The translations under genes were made by a program, and so were the position numbers. From the NCBI RefSeq assembly GCF_003634775.1, contig NZ_RBXB01000004.1, positions 62,001 to 126,000 of the forward strand: a stretch of 64,000 nt of DNA, written 5' to 3'. Under the pieces are notes generated by a model. That model searched no databases and was not told the DNA's origin. It was given only the letters and a program-made list of their open reading frames with translations. This DNA comes from Chryseobacterium defluvii. GTDB lineage: Bacteria; Bacteroidota; Bacteroidia; Flavobacteriales; Weeksellaceae. This document shows, piece after piece, positions 30,203 to 37,977 of the stretch. Every line of letters starts with the position of its first letter. Positions within the stretch are counted from its first letter, which is position 1.

Positions 30203-30349
30203 TTAAAAGTGTCGTAAAGAAAAGTTTCATCGTTCGTCACTATTGGGGAGGAATAACGAAGTCGGTAACGCCGGCAAGGTTAACCGGTTCGATTCCGGCG
30301 TTGACAGCGCCCCGCTTAAAGATCTTTTCTTGCCTATTACCTTTTTTAA
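30203..30349 (+). ncRNA. Y RNA-like module 7
   Basis: Outer stem TTAAAAG / CTTTTTTAA, constant TGTCGTAAA, perfect 8 bp inner stem AAGAAAAG / CTTTTCTT, TCATCG. The insert forms GGGG / CCCC and an 8 bp AACGCCGG / CCGGCGTT helix with an inner AACCGGTTCGATT loop. It contains GAAGTCG, TAAC, AAGG and TAACCG in the order seen near the 16S 3' end, a weaker resemblance. Confidence 0.72.
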
Positions 30350-30383
30350 AACTCTGATAAAATTATTTTATCAGAGTTTTTTT
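30348..30383 (+). terminator. Terminator of the Y RNA array
   Basis: 15 bp perfect stem AAAACTCTGATAAAA / TTTTATCAGAGTTTT, 3-nt loop, T run. Confidence 0.95.
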
Positions 30384-30393
30384 ATCTGGAAAT

Positions 30394-30418
30394 AAAAAAC
30401 CGGTAAATTATTTACCGG
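30394..30418 (-). terminator. Terminator of the HTH gene pair
   Basis: CCGGTAAA / TTTACCGG with a 3-nt loop. On the minus strand it is followed by a six-T run. Confidence 0.85.
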
Positions 30419-30423
30419 CTATG

Positions 30424-30756
30424 CTATATACTTTGAATTTCTTCTTCAAACATTCTCCTCCATTTGGTGATGGTAGTTCTGCTTATCTTGTATTTTTTAG
30501 ACATATAACTTGTGGAAAAACCATGTTTGTCCTGGTAATGTAAAAGCTTAAGTATGGTTTGTTTATCATAGGTTCTGAGCTTCTGATTGTTTTGCTGCTT
30601 TTCTTTAGACTGCTTGAAAATTTTTTCATTAAGCTTCAGCACATCTTCAGTCGTATTAAGTTTGCTAAGCAATCTTTTGATACTTGGATCTTTTAATTTC
30701 TCAGGATGTTCTTTTTTAAGAATATCATGAAAAATTTTTTTATAATTAGGACGCAT
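30424..30756 (-). CDS. Small helix-turn-helix protein
   Basis: 110 aa, very basic. The C-terminal third is a Psq/transposase-type HTH (KQTILKLLHYQDKHGFSTSYMSKKYKISRTTITKWRRMF). No catalytic domain, so it is not a complete transposase. It follows the 143-aa HTH gene by 14 bp and probably works with it. Its position beside the Y RNA array makes it a candidate regulator of the shared operator, by proximity only. Confidence 0.72.
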   Translation of the reverse strand: MRPNYKKIFHDILKKEHPEKLKDPSIKRLLSKLNTTEDVLKLNEKIFKQSKEKQQNNQKLRTYDKQTILKLLHYQDKHGFSTSYMSKKYKISRTTITKWRRMFEEEIQSI

Positions 30757-30770
30757 TAGATGTTTGTGTG

Positions 30771-31202
30771 TTATTTATTGTTATTCCTTATTTTCTGTAA
30801 CCAGCGGTGCAAAGTACTTTTAGGAATAGAATATTCCTGTATGATTTCATTGTGGGTCATCTCGCCGGAAAGGATTTTACCGATGATAAAGTCCTTAATC
30901 TCCTGAGTATAGATATTTTTTCTGAAATAAGGAATCTTATCAGATTTTGGAGTGTCGTTTTTATTTACCGCTGCCGGAGGAGCATATAAGATAAGATGTG
31001 AGCTGTACAGCCTGAAAAAATCATATTCCAGTAACTTGCTCCATCTTAATAGTAAATCGGTATCTATTGATTTGCTGTGGTAAACCTTTTCAATAAACTC
31101 TTCATCCCTGTTAAGAAAATTACAGATTCTCTCCATTGTAATTTCCTTTTCCTCCACTCTTTCTTTAATAAAGTGACCTATATGTATATCTTTATATAAC
31201 AT
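30771..31202 (-). CDS. HTH protein (orphan transposase-like regulator)
   Basis: 143 aa. Residues 1-60 (LYKDIHIGHFIKERVEEKEITMERICNFLNRDEEFIEKVY) look like an XRE-type HTH. Residues 100-140 form a second HTH (YTQEIKDFIIGKILSGEMTHNEIIQEYSIPKSTLHRWLQKI). Proteins of this type recur in Chryseobacterium genomes and are often labelled transposase, but no DDE domain is present. First gene of a two-gene unit. Confidence 0.72.
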   Translation of the reverse strand: MLYKDIHIGHFIKERVEEKEITMERICNFLNRDEEFIEKVYHSKSIDTDLLLRWSKLLEYDFFRLYSSHLILYAPPAAVNKNDTPKSDKIPYFRKNIYTQEIKDFIIGKILSGEMTHNEIIQEYSIPKSTLHRWLQKIRNNNK

Positions 31203-31768
31203 TTAACGATTAAATATTTTTGATTAACAGTGAAAAAATAAATAGGGATTATAATTACTCAGACTAGGTGAAAATGTGCCATATCATACCCATGTGTTAT
31301 ACATTATTTAGCTATAATCATCATACACATACTTCTTATTGTATTCTCTCAACTTCATTCCAATTTTCATCCTATAGAGAGGAATAACACCCCTATTAAA
31401 GCTTTTTCATGCACATCCTTTTTAATTATTGATTATTATGGAAATTTTCTTAATTGTCTTGTAATTCTAGAAAATAATCAATGTGTTGTGTTCAAATATA
31501 AAAAAAATAGAAATTAAATAAAAAAAATAATTAAAAAAATAATGTTAAAAACTTCAATAATAAATCCATAAAAGGTGATATAATGAGGGTGTTTTCTATT
31601 ATTCAGGGGAAAAAATTAAACGAATACGATGTTAAAGTATTCTTAATAAAAAGAACAAAAAATTAAAAACTTAATAGCAATCAAGTTATATATAAATGAT
31701 GTAAAAGCGACAATTCCCTCCAACAAATAAATGGAATAATAGTAATTGCAGAAGTAATTTGAAGTGAA
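31203..31768. other. AT-rich intergenic region
   Basis: About 570 bp between the HTH pair and the SulP gene. Very AT-rich, with A-tracts near 31500-31560. I see no ORF with coding character and no tRNA or terminator-grade hairpin. It may hold the HTH-pair promoter (minus strand). Confidence 0.5.
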
Positions 31769-31776
31769 TACCTTTG
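31746..31776 (+). promoter_or_regulatory. SulP promoter (near-leaderless)
   Basis: TTG at 31746-31748, a 20 bp spacer, and exact TACCTTTG at 31769-31776. The ATG at 31784 is only 8 bp beyond the box, so the predicted mRNA has essentially no leader. Confidence 0.7.
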
Positions 31777-31783
31777 CCACTCT

Positions 31784-33313
31784 ATGAATACCTATTTATT
31801 TGATTTTTCAAAAAAAATAAATTATAAAAACGAATTACTGGCAGGGTTTACAGTAGCCATGACCATGATTCCGGAGTCCCTGTCTTTTGCTATTCTGGCT
31901 GGTCTTTCACCACTGACAGGTTTGTATGCTGCTTTTATGATGGGACTGGTTACCGCAATATTGGGTGGGCGTCCCGGCATGGTTTCCGGCGGAGCCGGAG
32001 CTACCATCGTAGTTTTGATAGCATTGATACAGTCTCATGGCGTGCAATATCTTTTGGCAACGGTAATTCTTGCCGGGGTTTTCCAAATGACAGTTGGGGT
32101 ATGTAAACTCGGAAAATTTGTAAGATTAATTCCTCAACCGGTAATGTATGGTTTCCTCAACGGATTGGCGGTGATTATTTTCATGGCCCAGATTGAACAA
32201 TTTAAAATAACGGATAATGGCGCTTCCCGATGGATCCAAGGAACTAATTTATATATAATGGGAGGTTTAACTGCTCTCACCATTGCCATTGTTTACTTTT
32301 TTCCAAAGATCACGAAGGCCGTTCCTGCGTCATTAGTAGCTATTGTATTGGTCTTTGCTGTTGTTTTCGGATTTAATATACATACTAAAACGGTAGCGGA
32401 TATAGCACATATCAGTGGAAAGCTTCCGGCTTTTCAGATTCCTCAGATTCCCTTCTCTTTGGAAACACTAAAGATTATTTTTCCCTATGCTCTGGTAATG
32501 GCCGGCGTAGGCTTAATAGAATCTCTGCTTACTTTATCCATGGTAGATGAAATTACAGGGACTAAGGGAAGTGCTAATAAAGAATCAGTTGCGCAGGGAA
32601 TTGCCAATGTTACCAATGGTTTTTTCGGAGGAATGGGCGGGTGTGCAATGGTAGCCCAGACGCTGGTCAATCTTAATGCAGGCTCGAGGGCAAGGCTTTC
32701 AGGAATTATTGCTTCCATCACTATTTTGATTATTATTCTGGTAGGAGCCCCACTTATTGAAAAAATTCCGATGGCGGCTTTGGTAGGGGTGATGATGATG
32801 GTGGCAATCAGCACATTTCAATGGGTTTCCATCCGGATTGTCAATAAAATGCCTAAATCGGACATATTCGTTGGAGTTACCGTAGCGCTCATAACAATCG
32901 TTTTGCATAATCTTGCATTGGCTGTTTTGATTGGGGTCATCATTTCAGCACTGGTTTTTGCATGGGATAATGCCAAAAGGATCAGAGCCAGAAAATACAT
33001 GGATGAAAAAGGAATAAAGCATTACGAAATTTTCGGACCTTTATTTTTTGGTTCTGTAACAGCATTTGCTGATAAGTTTGATCCCGTGAATGATCCGGAT
33101 GAGGTAATTATAGACTTTAAAGAGAGCCGGATTGTGGATATGAGTGCTATTGATGCTTTAGATAAGCTGTCGAAGCGCTATGCTCAACAGAATAAAACGG
33201 CTCGTCTACGTCATTTAAGTGAAGACTGTAGGAAAATGCTTAAAAATGCCGAAGCAGTCATTGAAGTAAATATTGAAGAAGATCCTACTTATAAAGTAAT
33301 GCCCGAGAAATAA
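31784..33313 (+). CDS. SulP-family inorganic anion transporter
   Basis: 509 aa. Ten or more membrane helices from ~15 to 385. The SulP signature is in PESLSFAILAGLSPLTGLYAAFMMGLVTAILGGRPGMVSGGAGAT. A short cytoplasmic STAS domain follows (about 400-500; EVIIDFKESRIVDMSAIDALDKLSKRY). Could carry sulfate, bicarbonate or another anion. The substrate cannot be decided by eye. Ends at a terminator before the convergent EF-G gene. Confidence 0.92.
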   Translation: MNTYLFDFSKKINYKNELLAGFTVAMTMIPESLSFAILAGLSPLTGLYAAFMMGLVTAILGGRPGMVSGGAGATIVVLIALIQSHGVQYLLATVILAGVFQMTVGVCKLGKFVRLIPQPVMYGFLNGLAVIIFMAQIEQFKITDNGASRWIQGTNLYIMGGLTALTIAIVYFFPKITKAVPASLVAIVLVFAVVFGFNIHTKTVADIAHISGKLPAFQIPQIPFSLETLKIIFPYALVMAGVGLIESLLTLSMVDEITGTKGSANKESVAQGIANVTNGFFGGMGGCAMVAQTLVNLNAGSRARLSGIIASITILIIILVGAPLIEKIPMAALVGVMMMVAISTFQWVSIRIVNKMPKSDIFVGVTVALITIVLHNLALAVLIGVIISALVFAWDNAKRIRARKYMDEKGIKHYEIFGPLFFGSVTAFADKFDPVNDPDEVIIDFKESRIVDMSAIDALDKLSKRYAQQNKTARLRHLSEDCRKMLKNAEAVIEVNIEEDPTYKVMPEK

Positions 33314-33342
33314 AGAAAAAATTTTAAAGAAATGATAATAAC

Positions 33343-33381
33343 CAACAAGGACTGTAATTATTTTTACAGCCCTTGTTTTTT
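33343..33381 (+). terminator. Terminator after sulP
   Basis: ACAAGG / CCTTGT and CTGTAA / TTACAG in one stem with a single A-C mismatch, then a six-T run reaching the convergent gene's stop. Confidence 0.85.
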
Positions 33382-35446
33382 AGGTTACTAATGCATTGAT
33401 AACGAAATCAGGCACTAAGGCATAATGCGATAATTTCATGCTGATGGAAGCCCTGCCGCTTGTTAATGTTCTCAAATCGGAAATATATCCGAAAGTGGAA
33501 GCTAGAGGAACTTCTGCGGTGAAAATTTTTCTCCCTGATCTTTCATCAATGGAAGTGATGATTCCTCTTCTCTTATTGATGTCAGCGGTTATCACGCCAG
33601 TATATTCCTCGATACTTTGAATTTCGACCTGCATGATCGGTTCTAAAAATTTCGGCTTACATTCTTTGGCTGCTGCTCTGAAACCGTCTCTTGCCGCCAT
33701 TTCAAAATCATAAGCTGAAGAATCCTGAACATGAGTAGATCCGTCAAAAAGGGTGATCTTCATGCTCTCTAACGGATAGCCCTTCAATGGACCATTTTCC
33801 ATGGCTTCCCTGAACCCTTTTTCAATATAAGGAATAAATTCACCCGGAATCACACCTCCTTTAATCCGGTTAATGAATTCAAGCCCTGCATCATTATTTT
33901 CTTTCGGTCCTATTTCAAAAGTGATGTCGGCAAAATGTCCGCTTCCTCCACCTTGCTTTACCAGCTTTTCACGATGAATTCTGGTCTCCGTTAAAATTTC
34001 CTTATAAGAAACTTTAGGTTCTCCCTGATTAACTTCAATTCCATAATTCAGACGTATTTTTTCCAAAGTTACTTCGAGATGCAATTCACCTAAACCGCTC
34101 AATAAAGTTTCCCCGGTTTGAGAATCTCTTTCAACAACTAATGAAGGATCTTCTTCCTGAATTTTAGACAAAACCAAACCGAAAGATTTCTCATCCTGAT
34201 TGGTTTTGGGTTCAATGGAAACCCTGATAACCGGCGCAGGAATTGTGATGGATTCCAATAGCACAGGTTTTTCCACTGGACATAATGAATCTCCTGTTTT
34301 AGCATCTTTTATCCCCGTTAAAGCCACGATATCTCCGGCTTTTCCTTCATCAACGGATAAGGTCTTGTCAGACTGCATCTTCAGAATCCTCGAAACCCTG
34401 AAGCTTTCACAGGTTCTTACATTCAGAATGGTATCTCCGGATTGTATTCTTCCGGAATAGATTCTCAACATGGCCAGTTTACCCATATGCTTATCGATCA
34501 TTACCTTGAAAACCAGTCCTGAAAAAATCTCTTCTGCATTTCTTGCTATTTCAATATCTTCTTCAGTAACGGTATTCTTTCCTTGTATTAAAGGCAACTG
34601 ATCCGGTGAAGGCAGATAAGTGACAATAGCATCAAGCAAAGGCTGAACTCCTTTATTTTTAAAGGCAGATCCGCATAAAACAGGAACAACAGCCCTTGAG
34701 CGGCAATTTCTTTGGATGCTTTCAATAATCATTTCTTCTGAAATCTCATTTTGAGAATCGAGGAAAATGTCCAGGAAAATCTCATCAGATTCTGCAAGAG
34801 TTTCCATTAATTTTACTCTGTATTGCTCAGCTTCCATTTTATAATTTTCCGGAATTTCTTTTTCAGCAATGGTTTCACCGGTTTCATCTGTCCAGTATAA
34901 AGCTTTTTGTCTGATCAGATCAATCACTCCTTCAAAGTTATCTTCGGCCCCTATTGGGATTTGTAAAGCCAAAGGAACGGCATTCAATTTTGTCTGAATT
35001 TCCTTAACAACTGCAAAGAAATCTGCTCCGATCCTGTCCATTTTATTGATGAAGCAGATTTTTGAAATTCCGTGTTTCTCAGCTTGGAACCATACATTTT
35101 CTGTCTGTGGCTGTACTCCCGAAGAAGCACAAAATACTGCAACAACGCTGTCCAAAACCCTTAATGAACGTTCAACTTCTACCGCAAAATCAATGTGTCC
35201 GGGAGTATCAATAATATTGATATTACAGACATTCTGATCCTTTTTCCATTGAGTGGAGATAGCTGCGGAAGAAATGGTGATTCCACGGTTTTTTTCCTGG
35301 ATATCTTTATCCATAGTGGTATTTCCTTCGTCTACATTTCCGATCTTATGAATTAATCCGGTGTAGTAAAGCAATCTTTCCGTTAAAGTTGTTTTTCCTG
35401 CATCTACGTGTGCTATAATCCCTATATTTCGTGTGTTGTATTTCAT
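33380..35446 (-). CDS. Elongation factor G paralogue
   Basis: 688 aa, all five EF-G domains. GTPase motifs are intact: AHVDAGKTT (G1), NRGITI (G2), DTPGHIDF (G3), NKMDRIGADF (G4), SAFKNKG (G5). Domain IV begins near 480 (VSYKEILTE). It is not next to rpsL/rpsG, where the main fusA would be, so a second EF-G or a ribosome-protection-type factor is likely. The leader carries a 28-codon ORF and a terminator/antiterminator pair, typical of genes induced when ribosomes stall. Confidence 0.9.
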   Translation of the reverse strand: MKYNTRNIGIIAHVDAGKTTLTERLLYYTGLIHKIGNVDEGNTTMDKDIQEKNRGITISSAAISTQWKKDQNVCNINIIDTPGHIDFAVEVERSLRVLDSVVAVFCASSGVQPQTENVWFQAEKHGISKICFINKMDRIGADFFAVVKEIQTKLNAVPLALQIPIGAEDNFEGVIDLIRQKALYWTDETGETIAEKEIPENYKMEAEQYRVKLMETLAESDEIFLDIFLDSQNEISEEMIIESIQRNCRSRAVVPVLCGSAFKNKGVQPLLDAIVTYLPSPDQLPLIQGKNTVTEEDIEIARNAEEIFSGLVFKVMIDKHMGKLAMLRIYSGRIQSGDTILNVRTCESFRVSRILKMQSDKTLSVDEGKAGDIVALTGIKDAKTGDSLCPVEKPVLLESITIPAPVIRVSIEPKTNQDEKSFGLVLSKIQEEDPSLVVERDSQTGETLLSGLGELHLEVTLEKIRLNYGIEVNQGEPKVSYKEILTETRIHREKLVKQGGGSGHFADITFEIGPKENNDAGLEFINRIKGGVIPGEFIPYIEKGFREAMENGPLKGYPLESMKITLFDGSTHVQDSSAYDFEMAARDGFRAAAKECKPKFLEPIMQVEIQSIEEYTGVITADINKRRGIITSIDERSGRKIFTAEVPLASTFGYISDLRTLTSGRASISMKLSHYALVPDFVINALVT

Positions 35447-35519
35447 GTTTTTGTATTTAAATATTGATAATTTGGACTTCTGTATGAAGCCCTGATGTTA
35501 AAACCTGGAAATAGGGTAG

Positions 35520-35550
35520 CAAAAAAGACCTATCTGAACAGATAGGTCTT
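35520..35550 (-). terminator. Attenuator terminator ahead of the EF-G paralogue
   Basis: Perfect 11 bp stem AAGACCTATCT / AGATAGGTCTT with a 4-nt loop. On the minus strand it is followed by six T residues, 74 bp before the EF-G start. Its 3' half can instead pair with the end of the leader ORF (8 bp TATCTGAA / TTCAGATA, plus strand 35582-35589 and 35531-35538). Confidence 0.85.
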
Positions 35551-35578
35551 CCATATATTTTGTAAATAAAGATCTATG

Positions 35579-35665
35579 TTATTCAGATAAATAATTAGTG
35601 CTACCAAAGTACACCGCTCTGATAGGATTGCTTACTGTAATAATATTTATCATTTTTGTTGACAT
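35579..35665 (-). CDS. Leader peptide of the EF-G paralogue, 28 aa
   Basis: 28 aa on the minus strand: MSTKMINIITVSN then PIRAVYFGSTNYLSE. The stop lies 29 bp before the terminator. The last codons (Y-L-S-E) contain the strand that competes for the terminator's 3' arm, and the N-P-I codons hold a second partial match (CCTATC). Ribosome position on this ORF should therefore decide read-through. Peptide family not recognised. Confidence 0.6.
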   Translation of the reverse strand: MSTKMINIITVSNPIRAVYFGSTNYLSE

Positions 35666-35831
35666 TGTTGATTTTTAGTCGGTGCGAAATTAGAGATTTT
35701 TTTTTATTGTCAAAAATTTTTGGAATATTTCTGTGAATTTATATTTTTCAGAATTTAAATCAACGAATTGAGATGAATCATAAAATATCTTAAAACTGAG
35801 TATGATATTCATGCATTAATTTTAAAAATTC

Positions 35832-35839
35832 TATCTTTG
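35832..35839 (+). promoter_or_regulatory. -7 box of the Ter cluster
   Basis: Exact TATCTTTG about 90 bp before the first gene of the cluster. No good -33 TTG identified. Confidence 0.45.
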
Positions 35840-35930
35840 GAATCTATTGAATGATTCAATTAAAAACTAATGATAAAAAAATAAATCTTTTTCAAGAAAG
35901 AGCTAAATAAAACTTTTAACTTGTAACATT

Positions 35931-36596
35931 TTGAAAACAGATATCGACATTCACAACCACTGTCATTTTTCTTTTGACCTGTGGCTTACCTTAATCAAAT
36001 CTCATCCTGAATTTAAAGCAAAAAGAGTTGAGCTGTTCACCTCATTTTTCAACATTGATAAACCAACTGAAGAAATTACGAAGGTTGTAAAATATTATGA
36101 TGATTTGTGTAATACAATCAATGAAGTAATTGGCGGGAATATTGATACTTTTGAAATTTATTTATTGATTTTAAGTGCACTGAACATTAATGTAAAAGAG
36201 GTAAATAAAGAAAAATTAAACGAATTTTATCAGAAAAGCGAAGATCTTTTTCTGGAATACAGACCTATTGTGATTTTTGAAAATTTACATCAGTTTTTTG
36301 ACGAAATCAAAAATCAGGGAAAAACAATTAATATCTTAAGCAATACAGGATTTATCAAAGGCAAAACAATGAGGAAATTTCTGATGGGAGAAAATCTGGA
36401 TCAATATATTGATTTCCATATTTATTCGGATGAGATGAATTGCTCAAAACCCAATCCCCTTATTTTTCAGGAGGTTAAAAATAACATCAAAGAAAATCTT
36501 GCCATGAGCCAGGTTTTACATATCGGGGATAATCTGATTGCTGATTATCATGGCGCAAAGAACTTTGGTTTCAACGCACACTTACTTAAACACTAA
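35931..36596 (+). CDS. HAD-family hydrolase of the Ter cluster
   Basis: 221 aa. HAD motifs: FDLWLTL (I, Asp nucleophile), NILSNTGF (II), the Lys in SKPNPLIF (III), HIGDNLIADYHGAKNFG (IV). The only usable start is TTG at 35931, because an in-frame stop lies shortly upstream and the next ATG is past motif II. In Ter clusters, HAD and PRTase genes are predicted to make a nucleoside-like metabolite. The specific substrate is unknown. Confidence 0.85.
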   Translation: MKTDIDIHNHCHFSFDLWLTLIKSHPEFKAKRVELFTSFFNIDKPTEEITKVVKYYDDLCNTINEVIGGNIDTFEIYLLILSALNINVKEVNKEKLNEFYQKSEDLFLEYRPIVIFENLHQFFDEIKNQGKTINILSNTGFIKGKTMRKFLMGENLDQYIDFHIYSDEMNCSKPNPLIFQEVKNNIKENLAMSQVLHIGDNLIADYHGAKNFGFNAHLLKH

Positions 36597-36602
36597 ATCA
36601 AC

Positions 36603-37427
36603 ATGAATAGGAGATACAGCTTACACCACATTCATTCGGCGGATGAATTCACTTTTTCGCCTGCGGAATACAGCTATTTCAAATATGGCGATAAGTCGTA
36701 TGCGGAAAAATTTGCAAAAGAACTGTTTGACGGATTTATTTCTGAAAATGAAGACCTTTTACATACAAATAAAGAAATTGTAGTGTTGCCAAGTCCTTAT
36801 ATGGCGATTCCTACAGCTTCCAATTTTTTATGTTTCTATTTTAAAAAACAACTGGATTTCTATTTATTCCAAAAAGGAAAAAAAACCAGTATCTTATCAA
36901 AAATCAATCGTAATCATACTTATATTACAGATTATGGGAATCTTAATTTTGAGGATCGTAAAAATCTGATTGCCAATGACACCTATTATATTGATAAGGA
37001 TTTTTTAAGAGGAAAACTTTGTATTTTTATAGACGATATCAAAATTACAGGCAGCCATGAATTTACCGTTCATAAAATTCTTAACGAATATGATGTAAAA
37101 GCAGATTTTGTGTTTCTGTATTATGCTGAGCTTATGAATTTTGATATTGATCCTAAAATTGAGAATTTTTTCAATTACTATGCAGTGAAAAATATTGATC
37201 ATATTGCTGAAGTAATGGTAAGACCCAGTTTTCAGTTTAATACAAGGATCGTAAAATATATTTTAGGGTTAGAATCAAGTAAATTTGAATATCTTTCGTC
37301 TAAAGTAAAAAAGGAGCAGATGGATCATTTATTGGAATTGGCGATCAGTAATAATTATCATTTAATAAAAGAATACGAAAATAATATAAATACATTAACA
37401 CAAACAGAACTATACTATGGCTATTAA
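36603..37427 (+). CDS. Phosphoribosyltransferase-like protein of the Ter cluster
   Basis: 274 aa. The PRPP-binding loop LCIFIDDIKITGSHEFTV near 139-156 (two Asp followed by TG) marks a PRTase fold. The N-terminal part VLPSPYMAIPTASNFLCFYF fits the family. It overlaps the next gene, terD-like, by 11 bp. Comparative genomics of Ter systems predicts such PRTases act with the HAD enzyme in synthesis of a modified nucleotide. That remains inference here. Confidence 0.8.
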   Translation: MNRRYSLHHIHSADEFTFSPAEYSYFKYGDKSYAEKFAKELFDGFISENEDLLHTNKEIVVLPSPYMAIPTASNFLCFYFKKQLDFYLFQKGKKTSILSKINRNHTYITDYGNLNFEDRKNLIANDTYYIDKDFLRGKLCIFIDDIKITGSHEFTVHKILNEYDVKADFVFLYYAELMNFDIDPKIENFFNYYAVKNIDHIAEVMVRPSFQFNTRIVKYILGLESSKFEYLSSKVKKEQMDHLLELAISNNYHLIKEYENNINTLTQTELYYGY

Positions 37428-37971
37428 TTTACAGAAAGGACAAAGAGAAAATATAAATGCACCTAAATTTATAGTAGGTTTAGGATGGGATATCAATAAT
37501 ACTTCTACTGGAACTGCGTTCGATTTGGATGCATCCCTGTTTTTATTGGGGGAAAATAAAAAGTTGGTTTCGGATAGTCATTTTGTTTTTTATAATAATC
37601 TTGAGTCGCCGGATAAGGCTGTGATTCATTCAGGAGATAACTTAACAGGTGACGGAGCAGGAGATGACGAGCAAATTAAGATTGATCTTACTAAAATTGA
37701 TTCTGCAATAAAGGAAATCACCATTGTGGTGACAATTCATGATGCGGATGCCAGAAAACAAAATTTCGGACAGGTAAGAAACTCTTTCATCAGGATTTTT
37801 AATCCGGATACCAATGAAGAACTTTTAAAATATGAATTGGATGAGGATTTCTCTATCGAAACAGCTGTAGAATTTGGAAGAATCTACAACAGAAACGGGG
37901 AATGGAAATTTGAAGCTGTAGGAAGCGGACAAAGAGAAGGACTAGAGAAATTTGTAGAAATCTATCAATAA
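37417..37971 (+). CDS. TerD-family protein (1)
   Basis: 184 aa. Begins MAINLQKGQRENI, with Ca2+-site phrases FDLDASLFLLG, HSGDNLTGDGAGDDEQIKID and IHDADARKQNFGQV, and the terminal FGRIYNRNGEWKFEAVG. TerD proteins bind calcium and form the core of tellurite/stress resistance complexes at the inner membrane. A paralogue is at 40149. Confidence 0.93.
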   Translation: MAINLQKGQRENINAPKFIVGLGWDINNTSTGTAFDLDASLFLLGENKKLVSDSHFVFYNNLESPDKAVIHSGDNLTGDGAGDDEQIKIDLTKIDSAIKEITIVVTIHDADARKQNFGQVRNSFIRIFNPDTNEELLKYELDEDFSIETAVEFGRIYNRNGEWKFEAVGSGQREGLEKFVEIYQ

Positions 37972-37977
37972 TTAATC

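Noticed and set aside
29280-30350. CRISPR array
   Set aside because: The repeats are short, flank variable-length inserts, and the variable parts are self-complementary and fold. Spacing is irregular and no cas genes are present.
22261-30383. Prophage or integrative element
   Set aside because: No integrase, terminase, capsid, replication or mobilisation gene is seen, and no direct repeats at the borders were noticed.
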